Part shown: positions 8,568 through 16,728 of the stretch, in pieces | Layout: each line of letters opens with the position of its first letter | Numbering within the stretch: the first letter of the stretch is position 1 | NCBI GenBank assembly: GCA_029561955.1 | Contig: JAKQWO010000021.1 | Span: forward strand, 21,777-85,776 | Origin: Candidatus Cloacimonadota bacterium | Lineage (GTDB): Bacteria; Cloacimonadota; Cloacimonadia; Cloacimonadales; Cloacimonadaceae | Direction: 5' to 3' | DNA: 64,000 nucleotides | The notes under the pieces: generated by a model | What the model saw: the letters and a program-made list of their open reading frames with translations, nothing else | What the model was told of the DNA's origin: nothing | The model's database searches: none | Translations under genes and position numbers: made by a program

Positions 8568-9413
8568 ATGAAAAAATACATCATTATCACCATCCTATTC
8601 CTGCAGGCAGCTCTTTTGTGCGCTGTGTTTGATGACTACATCCCCTCTGCCCGGGCCAGAGGCATGGGTGGAGCTTTTACCGCTGTGGCCGATGATGCCA
8701 GCTCCATCTTCTTCAACCCCGCAGGCTTGGCACAAAGCGACAACCATCTGCAGATCGGCTTTGCCCAGCTCTACAGCCAGAAATTTGCCGAACACGGCAC
8801 CGCCGCCGCAGCGATCAAACTACCCGAAAAATGGGGAAGCATGGGCTTTGGAGCCCGCTTCTTCGGCGTCACTTTTGAAGACGTGGATCTGATGAAAGAG
8901 CAGACCTTTAGCTTTAGCCATGGCTTTGTGCTGCAACACGATATCCATTCCACCATCAGCTTGGGATACACCGGAAACTTCCATCACCTCGCCTTCGATG
9001 ATGAAGATGACACAGACAAAGCTCTTTCGCTGGACCTGGGCGCCAGCGCCATCCTGCATGGACGCACCCGCTTTGGCTTTACCGTGGCCAATCTCTTCAA
9101 AGCTCGCATGGGCAATGAAAATCAACACGATCTCCCCTCCAAACTCGCCTTGGGCATCGCCTATCAACCTTATGACGGTGTAACCACCTCCATCGAGCTG
9201 AAGAAGGATTTTGCCAAAGAAACCGAGTTTATGGGCGGCGTGGAAGCCAGAATCTTCGAGCCCCTCACCCTGCGCGCCGGCATCCATCACAACCCCGCTC
9301 TTTACAACCTCGGCCTTGGCCTCAATTTCCGTGGCGTAGAGATAGACTATTCCTACAGCTTTCACAATGTTCTGCCCTCAACCTCCCATGTCAACGTGGG
9401 ATACAAATTCTAA
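8568..9413 (+). CDS. PorV/PorQ-like outer-membrane beta-barrel protein (UPF0164-type)
   Basis: A 281-residue protein with an N-terminal signal segment (about residues 1-19) followed by the family hallmark ARARGMGGAFTAVADDASS and FFNPAGLA. The rest is alternating amphipathic strands typical of a FadL-fold barrel, ending in an aromatic residue (VGYKF), the usual outer-membrane barrel terminus. In Bacteroidota such proteins (PorV, PorQ) shuttle type IX cargo at the outer membrane. Here it lies directly behind a FlgD-tailed exported protein, which suggests (inference) a role in the same surface-delivery route. A small membrane protein follows 14 bp later. Confidence 0.8.
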   Translation: MKKYIIITILFLQAALLCAVFDDYIPSARARGMGGAFTAVADDASSIFFNPAGLAQSDNHLQIGFAQLYSQKFAEHGTAAAAIKLPEKWGSMGFGARFFGVTFEDVDLMKEQTFSFSHGFVLQHDIHSTISLGYTGNFHHLAFDDEDDTDKALSLDLGASAILHGRTRFGFTVANLFKARMGNENQHDLPSKLALGIAYQPYDGVTTSIELKKDFAKETEFMGGVEARIFEPLTLRAGIHHNPALYNLGLGLNFRGVEIDYSYSFHNVLPSTSHVNVGYKF

Positions 9414-9427
9414 TAAGGAGCAAAAGC

Positions 9428-9709
9428 ATGGCAAGCAAATTCAATCGCTTTATCCCCACCTTTATCCCGTTAATATTTGAAGTATTACGCCACTTCAGAC
9501 GCGACTCTGCCCACGATAGAAACATCAAGAAGTTTGATAAAAGCCGGGAGCAGCTTTCCACCATCGAACACCTGATGGTAAAACTGGAAAAGAACGTCAA
9601 AGACCAAAGAGAAAACACCCGCCGCTTCCAACTGAAGCTCTTGTGGTGGCTGGCTATCAATTCCGCCATCCTCATCGCCATCGCGGTAAAGCTCTTCTTC
9701 TTTATGTAA
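9428..9709 (+). CDS. Small membrane protein, unknown
   Basis: 93 residues starting at ATG 9428 behind AAGGAG. Residues ~25-70 are a charged helix (DRNIKKFDKSREQLSTIEHL) likely to form a coiled coil. Residues ~71-92 are one membrane span (LWWLAINSAILIAIAVKLFF) ending almost at the stop codon, so the protein is tail-anchored with the coil in the cytoplasm. It is the last gene before a tandem-hairpin terminator and is co-transcribed with the PorV-like gene. I do not recognise a family. Confidence 0.7.
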   Translation: MASKFNRFIPTFIPLIFEVLRHFRRDSAHDRNIKKFDKSREQLSTIEHLMVKLEKNVKDQRENTRRFQLKLLWWLAINSAILIAIAVKLFFFM

Positions 9710-9740
9710 ACTTTGTTTTCATGATCCATCTCCTCAAACG

Positions 9741-9803
9741 AGGCTCGAACTGCTGAGCGAGCCTTGTCAAGAAGGGTGCAGACTCCTATGCACCCTTTCT
9801 TTT
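9741..9803 (+). terminator. Two hairpins in tandem ending in a T-run
   Basis: First hairpin AGGCTCG (9741-9747) with CGAGCCT (9758-9764). Second hairpin AAGGGTGCA (9772-9780) with TGCACCCTT (9789-9797), an 8-base loop, followed by TCTTTTT. The second is a textbook intrinsic terminator for the run ending at 9709. The rest of the 454-bp gap (9804-10163) holds only a possible promoter. Confidence 0.85.
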
Positions 9804-9951
9804 TCCCCTTATATTTTTGGCGGCTCACCCCCATCCTCACTCCCAGATTTAGCACTTCTTTATAAAAACTTAACAATTCTCAAAACGCCCTAAACCCTGA
9901 TCACCACTGCCTTTGCCGCCTCTCGACCACCGGAAAACGCTCCGAAAAGCC

Positions 9952-9980
9952 TTGACAGGATAGCTCTATAAAAAACAATG
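9952..9980 (+). promoter_or_regulatory. Possible promoter for the Na/Pi cotransporter gene
   Basis: TTGACA (9952-9957), a 17-bp spacer, then ACAATG (9975-9980), giving a leader of about 175 bases before the start at 10164. No riboswitch is recognisable in the leader. Confidence 0.4.
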
Positions 9981-10163
9981 CGATCGTCACTCAAGACTTT
10001 ATATCAAGTTTGATCAACACATGACCCTTAGATTGCGCTTAACTACTATGATTACAAGATACTGGCACCTTTTCCGGCCTCATGGATCTGCATTGCATCA
10101 CATTGCAGATGGGCGCTGTCGTCACCTGTTAACCCCCTCAAAAACCCTGTTATTGGAGTTATT

Positions 10164-11858
10164 TTGAATTTCTTAGACATCATCAACTTCATCGGAGGCT
10201 TGGCGCTCTTTGTCTTTGGCATGAACAAGATGAGCAACAACATCCAATTGGTTGCTGGAGCTCAGATGCGTCGTATTCTCAGGCGGCTCACCCACACACC
10301 TTTGCGCGGTGTAATCGTAGGTTTGGGTATCACCGCCCTGATCCAAAGTAGTTCTGCCACCACCGTGATGTTGGTAGGTTTTGTCAATGCAGGTTTATTG
10401 ACCCTCAAACAAGCTGTGGGTGTGGTGATGGGCGCCAATATCGGCACCACCGTAACCGCCCAGTTGATTGCCTTCAACATCGGTGATTTTGCCCTGTTAT
10501 TTGTGATCATCGGTATGGTCATGCTGCTCTTTGGCAAAAGCAGAGCCATGGAAAACTGGAGTATGATCCTGATCGGTTTTGGTGTGCTTTTCTTGGGATT
10601 AACCATCATGTCCGACTCCGTGACCGGACTCAAGAATTCCGCCTACGCCCGGGATATATTGGCCAAACTCTCCACCAATCCCTTCTTAGCCATCTTAGCT
10701 GGAACCATTTTCACCATGCTCATCCAGAGCTCCTCAGCCTCCGTGGGCATAGTGATGGTCTTGGCGGCAAACGGCCTCATCACCTTTGAAGGAGCTCTGT
10801 TTCTGGTCTATGGAGACAATATCGGCACCACCATCACCGCCTGGCTGGCTTGCCTCAATTCTGGTAGTGCCGCCAGGCAAGTAGCGCTCGTACACACTCT
10901 CTTCAATACCATCGGCACCATCTTTATCGGCATCTTGACCTATCTGGGCATTTACACCCGCTTTATAAATATGATCACAGCCGGTGACGTCTTCAATGGC
11001 GAAAACGTGGCACGCCATATCGCCAACGGTCACACCCTCTTCAACGTGTTTAATACCATCGCTTTCCTACCTTTCAGTGGCTATCTGGCCAAATTGGCCA
11101 CCAAAATCATCCCGGATGATAAAGACGATGAAGCCAGCATGGGCGAGCCTAAACACCTAAATTACACCATGGTGGGCGATTCTTACCTGGCCATCAAACA
11201 GAGCATCAAAGAGATGAAGGAAATGTTGCGCCTGGTGCAACTGGGACAGACCATATCCTACGAGGCTTTCAAGGATAGAAACTACAAAAAGCAGGTGCGC
11301 GTCTCACGCGTCGAATCCGCCATCGACCAACTGCAGAAAGAGATCACCGTCTACCTGGTCGCCGTCAATGAAAAGACCAATTCCGAAGACATCATCATCA
11401 AGATTCCCGCACTGCTGCACACCGTGAACGACATTGAGAAGCTGGGCGACTACACCTTGGAGATCAACCAAATCCTCAACTACCAGATCATGGATCAGGG
11501 CGCCCCGTTGTCAGATGACTTTAAAGACACCATCACCGCCATGCACAACCAACTGCAGAAGATGATAGAACTGGCTCTGGTCTATCTGGATCATCTCGAC
11601 CCTGATATCGCTACGGAGATTGTTCAGCTTGAGGCCGTATTTATGGATGATTATGAGAGGCTGCGTCAGGGCATTCTCACCCAGATCCAAAACGGAGAAT
11701 GCGATGCAGCAGGTGGCTTGAATACCATCGACTACCTAGACGTAGTGGAATTGGCTGCCGCCAAGATCATCAACATCACCGAAGCGGGAAGCCAGAAGTT
11801 TGTCTACACCTACGAAAAACACCACTACAACCCACCCGCCAAAGCACAGAGTATGTAA
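10164..11858 (+). CDS. Na+/phosphate cotransporter family protein with PhoU-like C-terminus
   Basis: A 564-residue inner-membrane protein of the NptA/PNaS family, which imports phosphate with sodium. Residues ~1-320 contain about eight hydrophobic spans and the duplicated family signature QSSSATTVMLVGF...GANIGTTVTA and QSSSASVGIVMVL...GDNIGTTITA. Residues ~340-560 form a helical PhoU-like domain (ESAIDQLQKEITVYL; HTVNDIEKLGDYTLE). The start is TTG 10164 with GGAG at 10155-10158; the next ATG would remove the first span. It is monocistronic, closed by a terminator 17 bp downstream. Confidence 0.92.
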   Translation: MNFLDIINFIGGLALFVFGMNKMSNNIQLVAGAQMRRILRRLTHTPLRGVIVGLGITALIQSSSATTVMLVGFVNAGLLTLKQAVGVVMGANIGTTVTAQLIAFNIGDFALLFVIIGMVMLLFGKSRAMENWSMILIGFGVLFLGLTIMSDSVTGLKNSAYARDILAKLSTNPFLAILAGTIFTMLIQSSSASVGIVMVLAANGLITFEGALFLVYGDNIGTTITAWLACLNSGSAARQVALVHTLFNTIGTIFIGILTYLGIYTRFINMITAGDVFNGENVARHIANGHTLFNVFNTIAFLPFSGYLAKLATKIIPDDKDDEASMGEPKHLNYTMVGDSYLAIKQSIKEMKEMLRLVQLGQTISYEAFKDRNYKKQVRVSRVESAIDQLQKEITVYLVAVNEKTNSEDIIIKIPALLHTVNDIEKLGDYTLEINQILNYQIMDQGAPLSDDFKDTITAMHNQLQKMIELALVYLDHLDPDIATEIVQLEAVFMDDYERLRQGILTQIQNGECDAAGGLNTIDYLDVVELAAAKIINITEAGSQKFVYTYEKHHYNPPAKAQSM

Positions 11859-11874
11859 TCTTTTCAGCTATGAG

Positions 11875-11906
11875 AAGACGGCCCCATATTCGAGGCCGTC
11901 TTTTAT
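11875..11906 (+). terminator. Intrinsic terminator after the cotransporter gene
   Basis: Stem AAGACGGCC (11875-11883) and GGCCGTCTT (11894-11902) followed by TTATT. It separates two convergent genes and may also serve the minus-strand gene. Confidence 0.85.
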
Positions 11907-11935
11907 TATAATCTGTTAGTCTATGGAGCGTTAGC

Positions 11936-12613
11936 CTACCAGGTAATGCTCTCCCCCGGCTTGAGGATCATGGAATCTATACCCAACTGCTTCACCTTCT
12001 CCACATACTCCTTTGGCTCTGCATTGATCAGATCAAAGGTGTCGTAGTGCATGGGAATAGCATATCTGGGCTGCACCAGTTCCGCCGCTTTCACGCCATC
12101 CGTGATGTCCATGGTAAAGTAGCCACCGATGGGAACAAACATATAGTCGATCTTATTCATCTCGCCGATCAGCTTCATATCGTAGAAAAGACCGGTGTCG
12201 CCAGGGTGATAGATGGTCTTGCCTTCAATGGTCAAAACCACTCCCGAAGCCAAACCGGCATATTGACCATCCGGCGTGGCACTGCCATGTAGAGCCATGA
12301 CAAACTTGAGCCTGCCAAATTCAAAGTTATAGGCACCGCCGATCTGCATCGCCTCAGTCCGGTAGCCTTTCTTGGCCAAAATGTGAGCCAGCTCCAACAC
12401 TGTGATGATCAGAGTCTTTTCCTTGTCCGCTATCTGGAGCGTATCGCCCAAATGGTCGTCATGACCATGAGTGACGATGATATAATCCGCCTTTAGATCC
12501 TCAACCTTGACCGGAGAAAGACGGTTTTTGCTGATAAAGGGATCGATCAGGATGCGCACGCCATCCTTGGTCTCAAGGCCAAAAGCGGCGTGTCCGAAAA
12601 AAGTAAGTTTCAT
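11936..12613 (-). CDS. Metallo-beta-lactamase-fold hydrolase, UPF0173 type
   Basis: A 225-residue cytosolic protein of normal length for the UPF0173 group. The metal-binding motif THGHDDHLGD lies near residues 48-57, with further ligands in LHGSATPDG, HPGDTGLFYD and the C-terminal AIPMHYDTFD. The start ATG at 12613 has GAGGTGAAGAA in front. Members of this family hydrolyse unknown small substrates; the substrate cannot be inferred from context. It stands alone, convergent to the cotransporter gene. Confidence 0.88.
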   Translation of the reverse strand: MKLTFFGHAAFGLETKDGVRILIDPFISKNRLSPVKVEDLKADYIIVTHGHDDHLGDTLQIADKEKTLIITVLELAHILAKKGYRTEAMQIGGAYNFEFGRLKFVMALHGSATPDGQYAGLASGVVLTIEGKTIYHPGDTGLFYDMKLIGEMNKIDYMFVPIGGYFTMDITDGVKAAELVQPRYAIPMHYDTFDLINAEPKEYVEKVKQLGIDSMILKPGESITW

Positions 12614-12772
12614 TTCTTCACCTCTCAGTAGTTTTAAGATATTCTAAGCAGGATCAGCTTGGAGTCAAGAAGTTTCTGTCTTTGGGCCGGTGTTTTTACT
12701 GAATTCATTCAGTTTATCCCACCTAATGCAATAGGCTCTCTAAGGTTGAGCTTTTTGCCTCGTCACCCCCTT

Positions 12773-12863
12773 CTTCCTTGCTTACCCGCAGGGAGATGCC
12801 GTGGTGATACTCGGGTTTTTCCCGAGTGGCTCCGAGTAATCACCGGGAGGCTAAGCAAGGAAG
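12773..12863. repeat. Palindromic intergenic repeat, copy A
   Basis: A ~91-bp imperfect palindrome. Its outer arms CTTCCTTGCTTA (12773-12784) and TAAGCAAGGAAG (12852-12863) pair perfectly, and an inner stem ACTCGGG-ttttt-CCCGAGT sits at the centre. Related copies are at 25528-25624, 37138-37230 and 63889-63977, all of which match its reverse complement. The remainder of the 370-bp gap 12614-12983 holds the REP hairpin below and no gene; the frame 12659-12970 runs through the repeats and is not coding. Confidence 0.85.
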
Positions 12864-12884
12864 GAGCAGGGGCACTCGCTGTAC

Positions 12885-12904
12885 GGTCGCTCGCCGAAGC
12901 GACC
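12885..12904. repeat. REP-like hairpin
   Basis: GGTCGC-tcgccgaa-GCGACC. The same hairpin with one changed base is at 30261-30280, and related ones are near 25.7 and 63.8 kb. It lies 21 bp after palindromic repeat copy A. Confidence 0.7.
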
Positions 12905-12983
12905 ATACCAAGAAATCCCTTGACTCATATCCCCCGTCCAGAAACAATCGCTGCACGCAGATTTCGATAAATAAGGAGTTCAC

Positions 12984-14111
12984 ATGACGAAATTACGATT
13001 CCCGTTTATGGCGCTTATCGGTCAGGACGACCTGAGTCTGGCCTTGATCCTGAATCTGGTCAATCCCCGCATCGGCGGCGTTTTGATTCGTGGAACCAAG
13101 GGAACCGGCAAGAGCACAGCCGTTTACGGTCTGCCTCAGATTGCGCCTCTGATCCGGGTGCATGAGGGTTGCAGTTACAATTGTTCCCCAGACGAACCCC
13201 AGAGCTGGTGTTCATTTTGCCGCTCACACCAGAGCCCTGCCTTGATGGAAAGAGAGGTGGAGGTGGTTAATCTGCCCCTGAACATCTCCGAAGAGAATCT
13301 CTCTGGCAGGATTGACGTGGAAAAGCTGCTCAAGACGGGTGAAAAGCTCTTCACACCGGGTCTTTTAGCCAAAGCGCATCGCCAGATACTCTACATCGAC
13401 GAAATCAATCTGATTCCGGATCACATCACCGACAGCCTGCTGGATGTGGTGGCTTCGGGCGTCAATATCGTTGAGCGTGAGGGCTTTTCCGTGGAACACC
13501 CCTCCAGATCGTTGCTCATCGGCACCATGAATAGCGAAGAAGGCGAGCTCCGGCCTCAGATTTTAGACCGTTTCCCGCTTTCTGTGACCATTCGCACCGT
13601 CAGCAACGTGGAGGACAGGCTGGAAATCATCCGCCGTAACTACGCTTTTGAAGATGATCCGGCGCAGTTTGTGGCCAGCTTCAGAGACGTGAGCGAGATG
13701 ATGAAGCAATCCATCATCACCGCCCGTGAAAGGCTGCCTGAGACCAAGATCCCTGCGGGTTTGGTGAAGAGTGTGGTCGATTTCTGCGTCCACTATCAGG
13801 TTGATGGGCATAGACCGGAGATCGTAATCGTCAAAACTGCCATCGCTTACGCCGCTCTGGAATTGAAGCCCGAAGTGGAAGCCAAACACATCAAGATGGC
13901 GATGAAGCTTGCTTTGCTGCATCGCACGCGTGATGGTGGCTTGAAGAAAGCGGTGGAAGCCTCTGATATCGACAATTGGTTTGAGGGCATAACAGCAGAC
14001 GCAGAGCCGGAGCAGGCATTTTCCATGGAATATGATGTGCAGAATCTCAGCATTCTGAAAGGAGGGCACCTCTCCCCATCCAAAAAATCCGGGAAAGCCT
14101 CGCCGAGCTGA
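12984..14111 (+). CDS. ChlI/BchI-type AAA+ chelatase ATPase subunit; likely also the N-terminal part of a frameshifted ChlD-type protein
   Basis: A 375-residue AAA+ ATPase starting at ATG 12984 behind AAGGAG. Walker A RGTKGTGKST lies at residues ~36-45. The Cys-rich ChlI signature (HEGCSYNCSPDEP and WCSFCRSH) is at ~60-80. Walker B LYIDEINLI is at ~135, and the sensor region LLIGTMNSEEG and arginine finger QILDRFPL follow. Mg- and Co-chelatases use ChlI with ChlD and a large subunit (BchH or CobN). No photosynthesis genes are present, so CobN is the likelier partner (inference; not in the window). The end of this frame carries an SD-like AGGAGG and an A6 run that would shift ribosomes by -1 into the following VWA frame. 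Confidence 0.9.
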   Translation: MTKLRFPFMALIGQDDLSLALILNLVNPRIGGVLIRGTKGTGKSTAVYGLPQIAPLIRVHEGCSYNCSPDEPQSWCSFCRSHQSPALMEREVEVVNLPLNISEENLSGRIDVEKLLKTGEKLFTPGLLAKAHRQILYIDEINLIPDHITDSLLDVVASGVNIVEREGFSVEHPSRSLLIGTMNSEEGELRPQILDRFPLSVTIRTVSNVEDRLEIIRRNYAFEDDPAQFVASFRDVSEMMKQSIITARERLPETKIPAGLVKSVVDFCVHYQVDGHRPEIVIVKTAIAYAALELKPEVEAKHIKMAMKLALLHRTRDGGLKKAVEASDIDNWFEGITADAEPEQAFSMEYDVQNLSILKGGHLSPSKKSGKASPS

Positions 14112-14125
14112 GTTTATTCCTCAGC
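14060..14125 (+). other. Putative programmed -1 ribosomal frameshift signal
   Basis: Three elements are in order: SD-like AGGAGG (14060-14065), slippery AAA AAA in the zero frame (14082-14087), and a stem-loop GCTGAG/CTCAGC (14107-14112 with 14120-14125) that includes the zero-frame stop (14109-14111). A -1 slip after the second AAA continues directly into the VWA frame. The arrangement resembles the dnaX signal and the published chlD frameshift class; the 16-base gap between SD and slip site is somewhat long. Confidence 0.65.
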
Positions 14126-15451
14126 AGCGGGGCTCACGATGACTCGCCACCGGGGCGGAGTCTGGTCAAACTCATACTCAAACAGGTTCAGCATCAAGAG
14201 CTGACAGCCCAAGAATTGGCTGAGCTCAAGAAATGGGACGAGATCTGGGAATATTTTGAGAAAAAGCCGGAAACGCTTGAGGCATTGCAGGGAATTTATG
14301 GCATCTACGCCAATCCTGATTTCAAGTTCATCAACTTCAATCTGGAAGAACGAATGATGGGAGGACTCGCACACGGCCTCCCCACGCCCTTTGATCGTCT
14401 GTTTGCCGATCCCTTGAGCCTCAGAGAGGCGATCAGAATCGCCTACAAATTCGTGCGAAAGAAACTGGTGGAAGAGCCTAAAGCCAAAACCCAGATCAAG
14501 GGAGTGACAAAGGAAGCCAAGCAGTCCGGCACCACCTTCGATGTCAAGCTGAGCACGCATGAGATCGGCAAAATCGGCTTCAAACGCAAGAAGATCACCA
14601 GTTTCAAACATAGTACAGGCATGAGCCCCATCACGGGACCCGTGGTAACCTGGACTTCAACCTGCTACAACAATGCAGCTTTGGGCACCTATCCCACCAT
14701 CAAGGCGGCGATCACAGACGGAGCCTTCACACGTGCGCCCTTCAAAATCAACATCGCAGAGCGGCATTTCCGCTACCCCGTCTATCAATCCAAGCAGAGC
14801 TTCAACATCATGTTGGTGCTGGACATCAGCAATTCGGTGAAGTGGATCCTCAAATACATGGAGAAGATCATCTCGGTGCTCACCGCTCAAGCCAGCGCAT
14901 CCAAAGATAAGCTTGGTCTGATCATTTTCCAGGATGACCGCGCCCGCATCATGCACCATCCCACCATCAATGTGCGCCACGTGATCGGAACGATCAACAC
15001 CCTGGTGCCCAAAGGGAAAACTCCCCTGGCGGATGGGCTCAAAATGGCTTTGCAGACGCTGGAACACAGCAGATTTCAGGTGACGGGCATGTCCAACGCC
15101 ATCGTGCTGCTTTCAGATTGCTTTCCGGAGCCCATCACCGGTGAGTATGAGGATCAACTGGATGAACCCGCCTGTCAGAACATCCTGAGTGTCTGCGACA
15201 AAATCGCTGCCGCCAAGATCAAATTCCTCATCATCAGCCCCGGCATCAGTGGCCTGAAAGGCTACCAAAATCACCTTGGCTACAGACTGGGCAAACTCGC
15301 AGCCGAGCGCGCCGAGGGGAACTACCTCAACCTCTTGGCAGAACCTGGCCTCAGCTTCAATCTCGAAGGCGGGGAATATGTGCTTACGAAGCAGATTATG
15401 AAGCAGTTTGCGCAGGATATTAGCGATTTTATGCTGGGTGAACTCAGATAG
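14087..15451 (+). CDS. VWA-domain half of a ChlD/CobT-like chelatase subunit, probably made by -1 frameshift
   Basis: This frame opens after a stop at 14033-14035 and overlaps the end of the ChlI-like gene. It has no ATG, GTG or TTG until TTG 14216, which lacks a ribosome binding site. The residues before 14216 (IRESLAELSLFLSS, later SLVKLILKQVQHQEL) look like genuine protein, so entry by frameshift at 14087 is preferred. Initiation at ATC 14078 or TTG 14216 (411 residues) is the alternative. The fusion would be about 822 residues: AAA+ domain, linker, VWA. The VWA MIDAS motif is LDISNS near base 14820, with the downstream Thr in KGKTPLADGL and an Asp in LLSDCFPEP. This is the ChlD architecture. 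Confidence 0.82.
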   Translation: MRESLAELSLFLSSGAHDDSPPGRSLVKLILKQVQHQELTAQELAELKKWDEIWEYFEKKPETLEALQGIYGIYANPDFKFINFNLEERMMGGLAHGLPTPFDRLFADPLSLREAIRIAYKFVRKKLVEEPKAKTQIKGVTKEAKQSGTTFDVKLSTHEIGKIGFKRKKITSFKHSTGMSPITGPVVTWTSTCYNNAALGTYPTIKAAITDGAFTRAPFKINIAERHFRYPVYQSKQSFNIMLVLDISNSVKWILKYMEKIISVLTAQASASKDKLGLIIFQDDRARIMHHPTINVRHVIGTINTLVPKGKTPLADGLKMALQTLEHSRFQVTGMSNAIVLLSDCFPEPITGEYEDQLDEPACQNILSVCDKIAAAKIKFLIISPGISGLKGYQNHLGYRLGKLAAERAEGNYLNLLAEPGLSFNLEGGEYVLTKQIMKQFAQDISDFMLGELR

Positions 15452-15465
15452 CTGGCGATCCCGGC

Positions 15466-16716
15466 CTACTTCTTATACTTCTCCGTCCACTTCAGCTCTG
15501 GTTTCTCCAAGGTGGAGTGCCAGAGGTATCTTTCCAGATTTTCACGCAGGGAGTCGTCTATGCCTTCCGCCACGGGATACATCTCCGCATTCAGCACTCT
15601 GCTAAGGATGGTTTTGGTGGCCAGATAGACGTCCGTGAGTCCCTGTTCGCTGCAGTGTTTGGCAATGTCTTGATCGGTATGACCGTGATAGAGCGCTTTC
15701 CCACCCACTCTGGCCAAGTTGAGGGAGGGAATTTCATGCACGCTGAAGGGGATGCAGTCGCTGGAATAGAGGCTGAGTTTATCGCTGAAGAGCAGTCCCT
15801 CTTCTTTGAGGATGCCGCTGGCATAGCCTTTCAGCTCTTTGGTGCCTAAGCAAAACAGGACGTTACGGCCGATGGGATCTCCCGCCAAGTCTACGTTGAC
15901 AACCAGCTTGCAGCGCTTTTTCAGCTCTTCTTCGTGCTTTTCCACGTAGGCATAGCTGCCAAGTAAACCCAATTCCTCTCCGCTGAACCAGATCACGCGC
16001 AGGTCTCTGAGCGGCGGTTTTTTGCTGAATTGCTCGATTGCTTTGATCATGCAAACGCTGCCGGCGGCGTTGTCGCAAGAGCCATGCGAGCGCGCCACGG
16101 TGTCATAATGTCCCACTAACAGGGTAAGGGCGTCGTCTTTGCCGCTGCCTTTGATATCCAGCACAATGTTGTGTCCGATGCGCTTTTCCACCTTTTGCCT
16201 GATGGTGAGGCTCACGGTTTTGCCCGCCAGCTTGATCAGCTTTTCTGCATCGTCATAGCGCACCATGGCGATGGGGAAGCTCTCCTCGGCGGGTAGATTC
16301 TGCCGGTGTGAATAGGAATAGGCCGATTTGTAGGGAGCAGAAATGCCGATAAATGCCTTCACTTTGGCCAGTTTACTCAAAGTGTAGAGACGGCTATCGC
16401 TATGATAAAACAGTATGATAGCATCATCGTAAGCACCGGGATTATACTTGATGGCGTCCAGATTTTCCAAGTAAATCAGCTTGCCGGAAACGCTGACGTC
16501 GGGGCAGAGTCCGTAGGGTGTGGCTTCAAAGCTCTTTTCGCCGTCGGAGATGGTAGCCGTGCCAGGATCAAAACCTTCAAATTCAAAGGGTTCTACTTCG
16601 GGTGTAAAGCCCATTTGCTGCAGATGATTCATGATCACCTGTCTACCTTTCTCTTCGCCAGTCGTGCCGGTCATCCTCTCAAAATCGAGGGACTTTAACA
16701 TGGGATAAAGCTTCAT
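15466..16716 (-). CDS. M28-family zinc aminopeptidase, cytosolic
   Basis: A 416-residue protein without a signal peptide. The zinc-ligand sequence of the M28 family is complete: VGHYDTVA (His, Asp), CDNAAGS (bridging Asp), FSGEELGLLGS (catalytic Glu-Glu), VVNVDLAGDP (Asp) and YHGHTDQD (His). An inserted PA-like segment lies at residues ~60-150. It likely releases N-terminal residues from peptides; amino-acid fermentation would be a natural use (inference). It is the second gene of a pair: it starts 12 bp after the SNF2 helicase stop with AAAGGAG as ribosome binding site. Confidence 0.88.
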   Translation of the reverse strand: MKLYPMLKSLDFERMTGTTGEEKGRQVIMNHLQQMGFTPEVEPFEFEGFDPGTATISDGEKSFEATPYGLCPDVSVSGKLIYLENLDAIKYNPGAYDDAIILFYHSDSRLYTLSKLAKVKAFIGISAPYKSAYSYSHRQNLPAEESFPIAMVRYDDAEKLIKLAGKTVSLTIRQKVEKRIGHNIVLDIKGSGKDDALTLLVGHYDTVARSHGSCDNAAGSVCMIKAIEQFSKKPPLRDLRVIWFSGEELGLLGSYAYVEKHEEELKKRCKLVVNVDLAGDPIGRNVLFCLGTKELKGYASGILKEEGLLFSDKLSLYSSDCIPFSVHEIPSLNLARVGGKALYHGHTDQDIAKHCSEQGLTDVYLATKTILSRVLNAEMYPVAEGIDDSLRENLERYLWHSTLEKPELKWTEKYKK

Positions 16717-16728
16717 GTGTAGCTCCTT

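Noticed and set aside
12659..12970. Open frame of 103 codons between the UPF0173 and ChlI-like genes
   Set aside because: It runs straight through the palindromic repeat and a REP hairpin and has no ribosome binding site or protein-like composition.
12984..15451. Magnesium chelatase for (bacterio)chlorophyll
   Set aside because: No photosynthesis or BchH-like gene is visible and the rest of the window points to a fermentative anaerobe; a CobN-type partner is more likely.
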